DNA of 64,000 nucleotides from Sphingomonas astaxanthinifaciens DSM 22298 (GTDB lineage Bacteria > Pseudomonadota > Alphaproteobacteria > Sphingomonadales > Sphingomonadaceae): NCBI RefSeq assembly GCF_000711715.1, contig NZ_JONN01000001.1, positions 496,001-560,000 of the forward strand. Reading direction: 5' to 3'. Under the pieces are notes generated by a model. The model saw only the letters and a program-made list of their open reading frames with translations, was not told the DNA's origin and made no database searches. Below, one piece after another: positions 44,454-53,066 of the stretch. Position numbers and translations under genes: made by a program. Positions within the stretch are counted from its first letter, which is position 1. Every line of letters starts with the position of its first letter.

Positions 44454-45949
44454 GCCGCCACGTCCGCGTGCTGCGTGCTGCCGGAAAAGCGCATCACCCC
44501 GTCCTCGAGCTTGCCATATTTGAGCGCGCGCAGGTCGCGCATGTAATTCTGGTGGAGCTTCCACGGCGCGCGGTCGCCCTGCACCGGCAGGATGTCCTTG
44601 GCGCGCTGGACATAGCCCGAGCTGAAATCGAGGAAGTCGACCGGGCGGACATCGGCCTGGGGCACGGGCATCGCAATGGTGCGACCGGTGTCGCGCAGGT
44701 GATTGAGGATGCGGCAGAGGTAGAAGGAAGTGAGGTCCGCCTTCAGCGTCCACGAGGCATTGGTGTAGCCGAAGCTGTAGCTGAGGTTCGGCACGCCCGC
44801 GAACATCATGCCCTTGTAGGTCATGGTCCCGCTCAAGGGCCGCGCGACCCCGTCGATGGTGAAGGCGACGTCGCTCAGCAATTGCAGCTTGAGCCCGGTC
44901 GCGGCGACGATGATGTCGGCGGGCAGGTGCCGGCCGGACTTGAGCTCGATCCCGTCGGGAACGATCCGCGCGATGGTGTCGGTGACGACCTCGACCTTGC
45001 CCTCGCGGATCCCGGCGAAGAGGTCGGCGTCGGGGACGAGGCAGACGCGCTGGTCCCACGGATTGTAGCTCGGCTTGAAGTGCGTCTCGACCGCATAGTC
45101 GCGCGGAAGCTCCTTCCGCAGGCCCTTGGCAATCATCTTCTTGACCGTCTCCGGGCGGCGCCGGGCGAGCTGGAAGAAGAGCTGCTGCATCAGGACGTTG
45201 CGCCAGCGCACCACCCCGTAGCTCGCCTGGGAACCGAGCAGGCGACGCAAACCGTTGGCGACTTTGTCGACCGCCGGGCGGCTGACCATGTAGGTCGGCG
45301 AGCGCTGCAGCATTGTGACTTGCGCCGCGCCGTCCTTGGCCATTTCGGGAACGATCGTCACCGCGGTCGCGCCGCTGCCGATGACGACCACGTTCTTGCC
45401 GCGGGTGTCGAGGTCCTCCGGCCAGAATTGGGCATGGAACAGCGGGCCCCTGAAGCTTTCCCGCCCGGGGAAGTCGGGCAGATAGGCTTCGGAGTAATTG
45501 TAATAGCCGGTGCACATGTGCAGCCAGCGCGCGGTCATGGTCCGGCGTTCGCCGCCGCTCTCCACCTCGACCGTCCAGCGCGCCGCGGCGCTGTCGAAGG
45601 AGGCGCTGACGAGCTTGTGCCCGAAGCGGATGTGGCGGCGGATGTCGTATTTGTCGGCGACGCGATTGACGTAGGCGAGGATCGAGGGGCCGTCGGCGAT
45701 CGCCTTGGCGTCGGTCCACGGCTCGAAGCTGTAGCCCAGCGTATACATGTCGCTGTCCGAGCGGATGCCCGGATAGCGGAACAGGTCCCAAGTCCCGCCA
45801 ATCGCGTCGCGCGCCTCGAGGATCGCGTAGCTCATGGTCGGGCAATAGGTCTGCAGGTGCCAGGCGCTGCCGATCCCCGACAGGCCCGCGCCAATCAGCA
45901 GGACATCGACATCGACGGCCGATGCCGCCTTGATTGGACTGCTCTCCAT
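44450..45949 (-). CDS. Flavin-containing / Baeyer-Villiger type monooxygenase
   Basis: A 499-residue FAD/NADPH enzyme. VDVLLIGAGLSGIGSAWHL is the FAD fold, GGTWDLFRYPGIRSDSDMYTL is characteristic of BVMO and related FMO proteins, FRGPLFHAQFW is the FxGxxxHxxxW-type fingerprint and VVVIGSGATAVTIVPEMA the NADPH fold. Such enzymes insert oxygen next to a ketone to give an ester or lactone; the EthA-like branch also S-oxygenates, so the substrate is open. First gene of a four-gene operon with ATGA overlaps, divergent from a TonB receptor. Confidence 0.9.
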   Translation of the reverse strand: MESSPIKAASAVDVDVLLIGAGLSGIGSAWHLQTYCPTMSYAILEARDAIGGTWDLFRYPGIRSDSDMYTLGYSFEPWTDAKAIADGPSILAYVNRVADKYDIRRHIRFGHKLVSASFDSAAARWTVEVESGGERRTMTARWLHMCTGYYNYSEAYLPDFPGRESFRGPLFHAQFWPEDLDTRGKNVVVIGSGATAVTIVPEMAKDGAAQVTMLQRSPTYMVSRPAVDKVANGLRRLLGSQASYGVVRWRNVLMQQLFFQLARRRPETVKKMIAKGLRKELPRDYAVETHFKPSYNPWDQRVCLVPDADLFAGIREGKVEVVTDTIARIVPDGIELKSGRHLPADIIVAATGLKLQLLSDVAFTIDGVARPLSGTMTYKGMMFAGVPNLSYSFGYTNASWTLKADLTSFYLCRILNHLRDTGRTIAMPVPQADVRPVDFLDFSSGYVQRAKDILPVQGDRAPWKLHQNYMRDLRALKYGKLEDGVMRFSGSTQHADVAA

Positions 45950-46060
45950 CTCGTCCCATGCTGCCCTTGACAGGGCCGCCGCTGCAAGCGGAAACTCGCG
46001 GCTTCTGAAGCGCGTGTCTGCCCTGTTTCGGCGGGCATGCGCCCCAGGGGGGAGACATCA
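45950..46060. promoter_or_regulatory. Divergent promoter region of the BVMO operon and TonB receptor gene
   Basis: A 111-base region serving both transcripts. A ttgaca hexamer (45967-45972) on the plus strand is a possible -35 element for the receptor, but no convincing -10 is seen at 17 bases. ggggggagacatca provides the receptor ribosome-binding site. No obvious palindromic operator. Confidence 0.4.
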
Positions 46061-49000
46061 ATGACCCGTTCGTGCCTGCTGCTGGCCGGAGCTTCGCTTT
46101 CGGCCATGACCGTTGCCGTGCCCGCCGCCGCCCAGACCGTTCCCGACCCGCAGCCGCAATCGTCGGGGAACATCCAGACCGGCGCGGGGGCAGAGCAGGG
46201 CGGCGACGCACAGAGCGGGACGACCCAGGCGGCGGACGACAGCACCGACATCGTGGTCACCGCCCAGCGCCGGGCGGAGACCTTGCAGTCGGTCCCGATC
46301 TCGGTTTCGGCATTCAATTCCGAAGCGCTCCAGCGCCAGCAGATCTCGAACGCCACCGACCTTCAGCTGAGCCTGCCCAACGTCACCTTCACCAAGACCA
46401 ATTTCACCTCGTCGAGCTTCACCATCCGCGGCATCGGCGACCTGTGCGTCGGCTTCAGCTGCGACCGCGCCACGGGCATCCATTTCAACGACATGCCCTT
46501 GGTCGAGAACCGCCTGTTTGAGACCGAATATTTCGACCTCGAGCGGGTCGAGGTGCTGCGCGGTCCGCAGGGCACGCTCTATGGCCGCAACGCGACCTCG
46601 GGCGTGGTCAATTTCATCACCGCCAAGCCCAAGCTCGACGACTTCGGCATGGCCGCCACGGCCGAATACGGCAATTACCGCTCGATCCGCCTGACGGGCA
46701 TGGTCAACGTGCCGATCGCGCCGTTCCTCGGGGTCCGCCTCGCCGGCTATTCGCTCAACCGCAACGGCTATACCAAGAACCTGTTCGACGGCAGCAAGAT
46801 CGACGGGCGTGACCTTTGGGCGCTGCGCGGCACCATCCGCATCCGCCCGACCAGCAGCACCACGCTCGACCTCGTCGGCTATGCCTTCCGCGAGAAGGAC
46901 GACCGCAGCCGCATCCAGAAGCAGCTGTGCGCGCGCGACAGCACCGGCATCCTCGGCTGCCGTCCCGACCAGCTTGGCTACGGGACGGTGAACGGCAATT
47001 CGACGCTGGCCGCGATCCTGTCCTCGCAGCAGTTCCTCGCGCTCAACGACCCTGCGCTGGCGCCGCTCGGGCTGACCAACCTCTACGGGCCCGATCCCTT
47101 CTTCGGTAGCGCGGTGAACCCGCAGAGCCTGCGCACCGTCAACACCGACTTCAACCCGACCTATGCGGCGCGCGAGACCATTCTCCAGGCCCGGCTCGAG
47201 CAGGAGCTTGGCGACCAGTTCAGCCTCACCGTCATCGGCGGCTACGCCAAGTCCTCGGTCGACAGCCGCACCGACTATACGCTGAGCGCGGGCTCGTCGC
47301 TCGCCGGCAATCCCGGCCTCCAGGCGCTGGCGTTCAACGCCTCGCTGCCGGGCTTCTTCTTCCCCGGCGGGTCGAACCCCTTCACACCGGTCGCGCAGGC
47401 CTTCATTCCCAACGGCCCGTCGGGCGCGGCCTGCATCTCGGAAGCCAATCTCCAGTACAGCGGCATCTACGGCGGCAACGTCAACCAGTGCACCGCGGCG
47501 GGCGGCGAATATGACCGCTCGCAGTCGCACTATCGGCAAAAGTCGATCGAGGCCCATCTCGACAGCAATTTCGAGGGGCCGTTCAACTTCATCGTCGGCG
47601 GCATCTACACCGACGGTCGATTCACCGATTCCAACTATTATGTCGTGTCGAGCGGGCTCGACTATGCCGCCGGTGTCCTTGGCGCCGCCACCACGCTGGC
47701 GCAGCGCGCGGGCGGCAATATCGCCTTCCCGCAAGTCTATCTCGCGCCGCCCTTCTTCAATTCGGAGGTGAAGGACTTCCGGCTGAAGAGCACCGGCGTG
47801 TTCGGCGACGCGACCTTCGAGGTGAACGAAAAGCTCAAGCTCACCGCGGGCCTGCGCTGGAGCAAGGACGAGAAGAGCCAGGTCGCGCGTGCGCCGATCC
47901 TGTCCTTCCCGGCGATCACCGGCATTTCCAATGCCAACAGCTCGCCCTTCATCCTCGCCTATGACGCCGATCCGGCGACGGCTGGACCGCAGACCTACGC
48001 GCGGGGCAAGGTCAGCTTCTCGCGGCTCACCGGACGCGCGGTGGTCGACTATCAGGTCGGCGCCAACAACCTCGTCTACCTGTCCTATTCGCGCGGCTAC
48101 AAGGCGGGCGGTCTCAACCCGCCGATCGATCCCGCCTTCAACATCTCGCCGACCTTCAAGCCCGAGACCATCAACGCCTATGAGATCGGGACCAAGAACA
48201 CCTTCTTCGACGGGCTGCTGCGGCTGAATGCCTCGGCCTTCTACTACGACTACAAGGGTCTGCAGCTCAGCCGCATCGTCGGCCGCACCTCTGTCAACGA
48301 CAACACCAACGCCGAGGTCTACGGCGTCGAGGTCGAGGGCGTGCTGCGTCCCTCGCAGGATTTCCTGCTCAACTTCTCGGGCTCGTACCTCAAGAGCAAG
48401 ATCAAGGGGCTGCGGCTGGTCGATCCGCGCGATCCCTCGGGCGGTCGGTCGGACGCGGTGATCATCAAGGACCTCACCAACGCCGCCAATTGCGCGGTCG
48501 TCCCGACCACCACGCTGCCGCCCGGCACCGCCGCCGCCTATGTCGGCGCGGTCAACGGCACGATCGGGCTCGCCGCGCCGGTGCCGGTGCCGGGGACCAG
48601 TGCGACCGGCGCCTACAGCGTCTGCGCCGCGCTCGCCGCCACCGCCGCCAACCCGCCGAGCGCACTGCGCACCGCGTTCGGGGTCCCGACGGGTCCGCTT
48701 CCCTTCAGCGTCACCACCGGGGTCGAGGTCGACCTCACCGGCAACGAGCTGCCGCAGTCGCCCAACTGGAAGTTCGCGGCGGGCGCGCAATATACGCTGC
48801 ACCTTGGCCAGTGGACGCTCGTCCCGCGCGCCGACATCGCCTACACCGGCAGTTATTTCGCGCGCAGCTTCAACACGCGGATCGACAAGATCGACGCCTT
48901 CACGGTGATCAACGCGCAGGTGCAGCTGAACGCGCCGGGCGACCGCTGGAACGTCCGGGCCTTCGTGCAGAACCTCACCGACAACGACGCGATCACCGGC

Positions 49001-49093
49001 CTATACGTAGGCGACCAGTCGTCGGGCCTCTACACCAACGCCTTCACGCTCGAGCCGCGCCGCTACGGCGTGTCGTTCGGATTCAGTTTCTAG
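46061..49093 (+). CDS. TonB-dependent outer-membrane receptor
   Basis: A 1010-residue receptor. MTRSCLLLAGASLSAMTVAVPAAAQT is the signal peptide, DSTDIVVTAQRRAETLQSVP the TonB-box area common in sphingomonads, and LQLSLPNVTFTKTNF through LRGPQGTLYGRNATSGVVNF the plug. A 22-strand barrel follows, ending RRYGVSFGFSF with the terminal Phe. This sequence type often imports plant or aromatic compounds rather than siderophores. It is divergent from the BVMO operon, suggesting uptake of that pathway's substrate. A long Ala/Pro-rich extracellular loop lies near residue 810-860. Confidence 0.94.
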   Translation: MTRSCLLLAGASLSAMTVAVPAAAQTVPDPQPQSSGNIQTGAGAEQGGDAQSGTTQAADDSTDIVVTAQRRAETLQSVPISVSAFNSEALQRQQISNATDLQLSLPNVTFTKTNFTSSSFTIRGIGDLCVGFSCDRATGIHFNDMPLVENRLFETEYFDLERVEVLRGPQGTLYGRNATSGVVNFITAKPKLDDFGMAATAEYGNYRSIRLTGMVNVPIAPFLGVRLAGYSLNRNGYTKNLFDGSKIDGRDLWALRGTIRIRPTSSTTLDLVGYAFREKDDRSRIQKQLCARDSTGILGCRPDQLGYGTVNGNSTLAAILSSQQFLALNDPALAPLGLTNLYGPDPFFGSAVNPQSLRTVNTDFNPTYAARETILQARLEQELGDQFSLTVIGGYAKSSVDSRTDYTLSAGSSLAGNPGLQALAFNASLPGFFFPGGSNPFTPVAQAFIPNGPSGAACISEANLQYSGIYGGNVNQCTAAGGEYDRSQSHYRQKSIEAHLDSNFEGPFNFIVGGIYTDGRFTDSNYYVVSSGLDYAAGVLGAATTLAQRAGGNIAFPQVYLAPPFFNSEVKDFRLKSTGVFGDATFEVNEKLKLTAGLRWSKDEKSQVARAPILSFPAITGISNANSSPFILAYDADPATAGPQTYARGKVSFSRLTGRAVVDYQVGANNLVYLSYSRGYKAGGLNPPIDPAFNISPTFKPETINAYEIGTKNTFFDGLLRLNASAFYYDYKGLQLSRIVGRTSVNDNTNAEVYGVEVEGVLRPSQDFLLNFSGSYLKSKIKGLRLVDPRDPSGGRSDAVIIKDLTNAANCAVVPTTTLPPGTAAAYVGAVNGTIGLAAPVPVPGTSATGAYSVCAALAATAANPPSALRTAFGVPTGPLPFSVTTGVEVDLTGNELPQSPNWKFAAGAQYTLHLGQWTLVPRADIAYTGSYFARSFNTRIDKIDAFTVINAQVQLNAPGDRWNVRAFVQNLTDNDAITGLYVGDQSSGLYTNAFTLEPRRYGVSFGFSF

Positions 49094-49102
49094 GGCGAAG
49101 AG

Positions 49103-49136
49103 GGCAGGCGAGGGGGCGTTGCGCCCTTCGCCTGCC
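49103..49136. terminator. Bidirectional hairpin between the TonB receptor and OmpA-domain genes
   Basis: ggcaggcgaggg pairs with cccttcgcctgcc across a short G/C loop between the two converging stops. No clear T tract on either side, so efficiency is uncertain. Confidence 0.5.
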
Positions 49137-49513
49137 TAGGGCGCGACGCGAATGTCGACGCGGCGGTTCTGGATTTCGCGCACGCCGTCGGCGGTCGTGA
49201 TGTAGGGATTGTCCTCGCCCTCGCCCGTGGCCTCGATCGCGCTGGCGGCGACCCCGCGGGCCTCGAGGGCGGCGGCGACGGCTTTCGCCCGGGCGAGCGA
49301 CATGCGGCGGTTGCCGGCCGCGCTTCCCGGCCGGTCGGTGTGCCCAACCAGTAGCAGCCGCGCGCCGCCGCTTGCCGCCTTGGCGGCCTCATCCAGGACC
49401 GGTTCCCACTCGCGGCGGATCTCGCTCTTCCCGCTGTCGAAGAAGATCATCAGCGGGGCGGGCGCGGTGGCGGCCTGGGCAGCGGCGAAAAGCAGCAACA
49501 TGGGGCTCGGCAT
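49136..49513 (-). CDS. Stand-alone OmpA/MotB peptidoglycan-binding domain protein, exported
   Basis: A 125-residue protein: signal peptide MPSPMLLLFAAAQAATA and then a complete OmpA C-terminal domain, with FFDSGKSEIR at its start, LLVGHTDRPGSAAGNRRMSLARAKAV in the middle, and VREIQNRRVDIRVAP at the end. The Asp and Arg that bind diaminopimelate are present. There is no barrel or lipid anchor, so it should be a soluble periplasmic peptidoglycan-binding protein. It lies directly downstream, on the same strand, of a barrel protein that lacks exactly this domain. Confidence 0.88.
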   Translation of the reverse strand: MPSPMLLLFAAAQAATAPAPLMIFFDSGKSEIRREWEPVLDEAAKAASGGARLLLVGHTDRPGSAAGNRRMSLARAKAVAAALEARGVAASAIEATGEGEDNPYITTADGVREIQNRRVDIRVAP

Positions 49514-49538
49514 AGCGGCTCCGGATCGCAAAGGAAAA

Positions 49539-49565
49539 CGGCCGGAGAGGGTTGCTCTCCGGCCG
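49539..49565 (-). terminator. Intrinsic terminator of the barrel-protein gene
   Basis: On the minus strand, an 11-bp stem (cggccggagag / ctctccggccg) followed by gttttcc, 22 bases after the stop of the 49588-50454 gene and upstream of the OmpA-domain gene. Confidence 0.8.
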
Positions 49566-49587
49566 CTTCCTTGGGTTGGCCTGTCGC

Positions 49588-50454
49588 TCAGCCGCGCTCG
49601 GGCGCCGGGGGCGGCGGCGGCGGCGGGGGCGGCGGCACCGGGCAGGCGTCGGTCGCCAGGATCACCGACCCGTCCGGGCAGGTCTGCGTGGCCGGCGGCG
49701 GGGGCGGGGGCGCCGGCGGCATCGGCGGCGGCGGCGGGGGCGGCGGGGCCGCGGGTTCGCCGAAATTGTAGATGATGCTGAACAGCAGCGAGTGCGACCG
49801 GAAGCGCGTGCGCGTGTCGTAGGTCGTCTGGAAGGTGTTCAGCTCGGGGATGATGTTGTCGAAGTGCAGGCGACCGGTCCGGAAGTAGCGATACTTGAGG
49901 CCGATATCGAGCTGCGGGGTGATGGCGTAGCGGATGCCCGCAATCGCCTGCAGCGCCAGCGCATTGTCCTTGCCTTCGATCTGGAAGCCGGCGCTGTCGG
50001 GTTCGATGTTGTTCATCTTGACCCGCGACCAGCCGATGCCGGGACCGGCGTAGAAGCTGACGCCATCGTCCTTGCCGAAGTCGAGCAGCAGATTGGCCAT
50101 CGCCGAGGTGACGCCGACATTGCCGCGGGCGTCGACGGTGCCTTCGCCGGCGAAGCCCACGCTGTCGAGGCTCGCGCGCTTGTAGCCGAGTTCGCCCTCG
50201 AGGCGGACGATGCCGAAATCGTAGCCCGCGATCAGGTCAAGATCGAGGCCCGGCTTCTTGAAGTTCATGTTGACGGCATTGTCGATCCGCTGAACCGACG
50301 TGCCCTCGCTGGTGTTGGTGATCGTGAGATCGTGGGTCAGGTCCTTCGCCCAGAGGGCGCCGCCCTCCGCACCGAAATAGCCCGCCTTGTCGCGAGCCGC
50401 CGCCGGAGTGGCGAGCAGCGCCGCTGCGGCACAGCCGATGAGAATGTTGCGCAT
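49588..50454 (-). CDS. Outer-membrane beta-barrel protein with poly-proline/Cys tail
   Basis: A 288-residue OmpA-type 8-strand barrel. MRNILIGCAAAALLATPAAA is the signal peptide; the start at 50454 is preferred over an ATG nine codons upstream. Strands alternate through the middle (AGYDFGIVRLEGELGYKRAS, LQAIAGIRYAITPQLDIGLKY) and end at SIIYNF. Then follows a tail EPAAPPPPPPPP... with TQTCPDGSVILATDACP between two proline runs, ending PAPERG. The usual OmpA peptidoglycan-binding domain is absent. The same tail ends the 59558-60367 protein. A strong terminator follows. Confidence 0.9.
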   Translation of the reverse strand: MRNILIGCAAAALLATPAAARDKAGYFGAEGGALWAKDLTHDLTITNTSEGTSVQRIDNAVNMNFKKPGLDLDLIAGYDFGIVRLEGELGYKRASLDSVGFAGEGTVDARGNVGVTSAMANLLLDFGKDDGVSFYAGPGIGWSRVKMNNIEPDSAGFQIEGKDNALALQAIAGIRYAITPQLDIGLKYRYFRTGRLHFDNIIPELNTFQTTYDTRTRFRSHSLLFSIIYNFGEPAAPPPPPPPPMPPAPPPPPPATQTCPDGSVILATDACPVPPPPPPPPPPAPERG

Positions 50455-50565
50455 GATGGTCGAAAACTCCCCTGTCTTCATCGCACCACCCGGCATGGGG
50501 CCCGGTGCAGGGGCAGTTTATGGCAGATAACGGAGATTAATGCCAGAAGCGAAACGGATTCCTAA

Positions 50566-50727
50566 TCAGGCGGCGCTCGCGGCTTCCTCGCATGCCGCGG
50601 CCGCTCGGGCGGCGAACTGGCTGGCGAGCTTGGCGTGCCATTCGCGGGCCGCCGCGGTCATCGCCCGCTGCGCGGCAAGCCGCTCCTCGGCGGCACGTCG
50701 GGCGTAATAGCGATGGTTCGATTCCAC
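50566..50727 (-). CDS. Small conserved sphingomonad protein
   Basis: A 53-residue, basic/Ala-rich helical protein from a GTG start (MESNHRYYARRAAEERLAAQ...). The ESNHRYYARRAAEE opening is, as I recall, a recurrent short protein of Sphingomonadales with no known function. No signal peptide; probably cytoplasmic. Larger upstream extensions of the frame lack support. Start chosen for the family-like N-terminus. Confidence 0.65.
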   Translation of the reverse strand: MESNHRYYARRAAEERLAAQRAMTAAAREWHAKLASQFAARAAAACEEAASAA

Positions 50728-50940
50728 GGACCGGCTCCAACAACTGGGCGCTGATATGGACGCAGGTTGGGGAGCAAAGATGGAAGAAGAGTTAATATCC
50801 ACAGCTGTCCCGGCCCGGCACAGGACCGTGGCCCTGAGGTGACAGCCCCACCAACAAATCGGATTATCGCTGAAACCGAACGACTCGCCGCTCGTTACAC
50901 CCTCGAACGGAAAACAACGCGAGAGCGAAGGGGACAGCCA

Positions 50941-51183
50941 ATGCTGACTTCGAGCCACATGACGAGAAGCTTCAATCCCGCGATGCGCGGCTATCACGCC
51001 GTCTATCGCGAGAATGCGGTGAACCATTGCCCCGGTTGCGGCCGGACCCACTGGCTGATCGGCCGCCTGCTGGCCGAATGCGGCTTCTGCGGGACCGCGC
51101 TGCCCCTGTCGGAAAGCTATTCGCGAAGCGCTTCGGCGCCGCTCTTCCGGCACGGCCGCGGAGGCCTGTCGCAGGCCGCCTGA
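50941..51183 (+). CDS. Small zinc-ribbon protein
   Basis: An 80-residue protein with two CxxC knuckles, CPGC (C30, C33) and CGFC (C47, C50), around THWLIGRLLAE, a compact zinc ribbon. ATG preceded by gaagggg. The N-terminus MLTSSHMTRSFNPAMRGYHAVYREN and this ribbon occur, to my knowledge, as a short conserved protein of sphingomonads; function unknown, perhaps RNA or ribosome associated. The upstream part of the frame (50767-50940) is not used. Confidence 0.75.
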   Translation: MLTSSHMTRSFNPAMRGYHAVYRENAVNHCPGCGRTHWLIGRLLAECGFCGTALPLSESYSRSASAPLFRHGRGGLSQAA

Positions 51184-51222
51184 CCTCTCGCGAAGGGGCG
51201 GAAAACCTGCTATGATGCTCCC

Positions 51223-51543
51223 ATGCTGGGGGCAGTATTTCTCGCCGCATGGTTGAGTACGCCGGGGCCCTTCGTGCTGGTCAACGGCACGGGCTCAGGC
51301 CTCACCCAGATCGCCATTCGTCAATCGAGTTCCAGCGGCGTGTGGAAGCCGCTCGGCGGCGGCGCGCTGTCGCCGGGCGCGCGCGCCAGCGAGCCCGCGC
51401 CGGGCGGTGAGCTTTGCGCCTTCGACATCCGCGGCAAGGCCGGCGACACGCTCGTCACCTGGCAAAGCGTCAATCTGTGCGACGTGAAGGTCGTGACGCT
51501 GAACCGCCGCTCCGACGGGACAGCATGGGTCGACTACGACTGA
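51223..51543 (+). CDS. Small exported protein of unknown function
   Basis: A 106-residue protein with a short hydrophobic N-terminus (MLGAVFLAAWLSTPGPFVLV) acting as signal peptide or anchor, then a compact beta-rich domain with two Cys (ELCAFDIRG, VNLCDVKVV) likely bridged in the periplasm. Pattern VNGTGSGLTQIAIRQSSSSGVW...LNRRSDGTAWVDYD is not a family I can name. Its end overlaps the tail of the convergent membrane-protein gene by 74 bases. Confidence 0.7.
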   Translation: MLGAVFLAAWLSTPGPFVLVNGTGSGLTQIAIRQSSSSGVWKPLGGGALSPGARASEPAPGGELCAFDIRGKAGDTLVTWQSVNLCDVKVVTLNRRSDGTAWVDYD

Positions 51544-51829
51544 GCGGACGGCGCGGGCGCTGAAGCGGCCGTCGTCCTGCCGACACCGGCACCTGCGCGG
51601 GTTCGGGCCGGGTTGCGTCGAGCAGCTTGGCGCCGGCGAGGAAGACCACCGCGCAGCAGACCGCGAAGAACACCCAGCCCATGTTGCCCGGATAGAGCGC
51701 GAGATAATGTTTGCCGCGCTCGACCGCACCCAGCGCGATCGCCCAGGTGACCGCCCATGCTTCCCAGCGCGTCTTGACCACGAACAGGCGTCCGAACCGC
51801 CGCGCGAGGGAGGGCTTCGTCATCGACAT
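51470..51829 (-). CDS. Small membrane protein of unknown function
   Basis: A 119-residue protein. The N-terminus TKPSLARRFGRLFVVKTRWEAWAVTWAIALGAVERG is amphipathic and basic, and residues about 50-72 (GWVFFAVCCAVVFLAGAKLL) form a membrane helix; the tail is Arg/Pro-rich and probably disordered. Start at 51829 or two codons later at 51823. The N-terminal part looks conserved and genuine; the C-terminal part overlaps a convergent gene and could be shorter in relatives. Function unknown. Confidence 0.65.
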   Translation of the reverse strand: MSMTKPSLARRFGRLFVVKTRWEAWAVTWAIALGAVERGKHYLALYPGNMGWVFFAVCCAVVFLAGAKLLDATRPEPAQVPVSAGRRPLQRPRRPLSRSRPMLSRRSGGSASRPSRRTD

Positions 51830-51974
51830 TGGTTAAGCAACGGACGTGCCAATGGCGCAGTTCCGCCATTTTGGCGTTAACCATCGTGATTATTTGTCAA
51901 TTAACCCGACTCTCCCGCACAATCACGGCTTCCGTGGCGGCGGTGCAGCGCCTAGATGCGGTGAGGCAAGGTCC

Positions 51975-52457
51975 ATGGCTCACACTCCCGCTCCCCTTTT
52001 CGAAAAGACCAAGGTCGTGGCCGAGAACCGCCGCGCGCGGTTCGACTATTTCGTCGAGGAGCGGTTCGAGGCGGGGATCTCGCTCCAGGGAACCGAGGTC
52101 AAGGCGCTGCGCAACGGCGAAGGCTCGATCGCGGAAAGCTATGCGACGGTCGAGGGCGAGGACGTGGTGCTGATCAACAGCCACATCCCCGAATATAAGA
52201 ACGGCAGCTGGATGAACCACGAGCCGCGCCGCAAGCGCCGGCTGCTGCTGCGCAAGCGCGAGATCGGCAAGCTGATGGGCGCGATCAATCGCCAGGGCCT
52301 GACGCTCGTGCCGCTGTCGATCTATTTCAATTCCAAGGGGAAGGCCAAGGTCGAGCTGGCGCTGGCGCGGGGCAAGAAGGCGCACGACAAGCGCGACACG
52401 ATCAAGGAGCGCGACTGGAAGCGCGAGCAGGGCCGCCTGCTCCGGGCCCATGGCTGA
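51975..52457 (+). CDS. smpB: SsrA-binding protein SmpB
   Basis: A 160-residue tmRNA-binding protein for ribosome rescue by trans-translation. [33 protein letters not shown] is the conserved start, [13 protein letters not shown] follows, and [29 protein letters not shown] leads to the basic C-terminal tail that enters the mRNA channel. The gene for RNase R, a partner in tmRNA-dependent decay, is elsewhere in the window (23544). The upstream region is AT-rich with several ttaacc motifs. Confidence 0.97.
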   Translation: MAHTPAPLFEKTKVVAENRRARFDYFVEERFEAGISLQGTEVKALRNGEGSIAESYATVEGEDVVLINSHIPEYKNGSWMNHEPRRKRRLLLRKREIGKLMGAINRQGLTLVPLSIYFNSKGKAKVELALARGKKAHDKRDTIKERDWKREQGRLLRAHG

Positions 52458-52480
52458 GCGTGGGACTGCCCGATCCCGCC

Positions 52481-53050
52481 ATGGCTGATCGCGGCTTCTT
52501 CCAGCGTCTCGCCGACAAGGCCACGCCGAGTCGCGAGGAAGTGCTCGAGAGTCGCTGGCTCAAGCCCTTCGGCAAGCGCGTTCGGCGCAGCGAATTGTGG
52601 CGCTTCACCCGGCGCTCGGTCCCGGCGGGGGTCTTCGCCGGGCTCCTGATCGGCATCTTCCTGATGGTCCCCGGCCTCCAGATCGTCGGCGCGGCGCTGC
52701 TGTGCATCCCGGTGCGCGGCAACATCCCGATCGCGGCGGCGATGACCTTCCTCAGCAATCCCGCGACCACGCCCTTCTTCCTCGTCGCGGGGATCGCGGT
52801 CGGCAACAAACTCGGCTTCCACGCCGACCTCGCGGCCTTCGAACAGCTCTATTCGAGCGGCGCGGGACTGCGGCAATGGTCGCAATGGTTGCTGTCCGAC
52901 GCGGCTCCGGCAATGATCACCGGGCTGTTCGTGATCGCGCTCGCCTGTGCGTTCGTCGGCTATGGAGTGTCGATTGTCGTCTGGCGCTGGTGGGTGCATC
53001 GCAAATGGCGCAGGCGTGCCCGTCCCGAACTCTTCAACCGCCATCCTTGA
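52481..53050 (+). CDS. DUF2062 membrane protein
   Basis: A 189-residue inner-membrane protein. VPAGVFAGLLIGIFLMVPGLQIVGAALLCIPVRGNIPIAAAMTFLSNPATTPFF is the DUF2062 core with the NP-x-T-T-P motif, followed by a second hydrophobic pair near residue 140-165 and a basic C-terminus. ATG at 52481 is chosen; a GTG at 52460 directly after smpB would add seven residues. Function unknown; fused to or next to glycosyltransferases in some bacteria. Gap to smpB is small, so cotranscription is likely. Confidence 0.85.
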   Translation: MADRGFFQRLADKATPSREEVLESRWLKPFGKRVRRSELWRFTRRSVPAGVFAGLLIGIFLMVPGLQIVGAALLCIPVRGNIPIAAAMTFLSNPATTPFFLVAGIAVGNKLGFHADLAAFEQLYSSGAGLRQWSQWLLSDAAPAMITGLFVIALACAFVGYGVSIVVWRWWVHRKWRRRARPELFNRHP

Positions 53051-53066
53051 AGAAAGTGCATCATTC

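Noticed and set aside
50795..50803. A second DnaA-box-like sequence, atatccaca
   Set aside because: One mismatch to consensus, single copy, and not next to a replication gene or an origin-like cluster.
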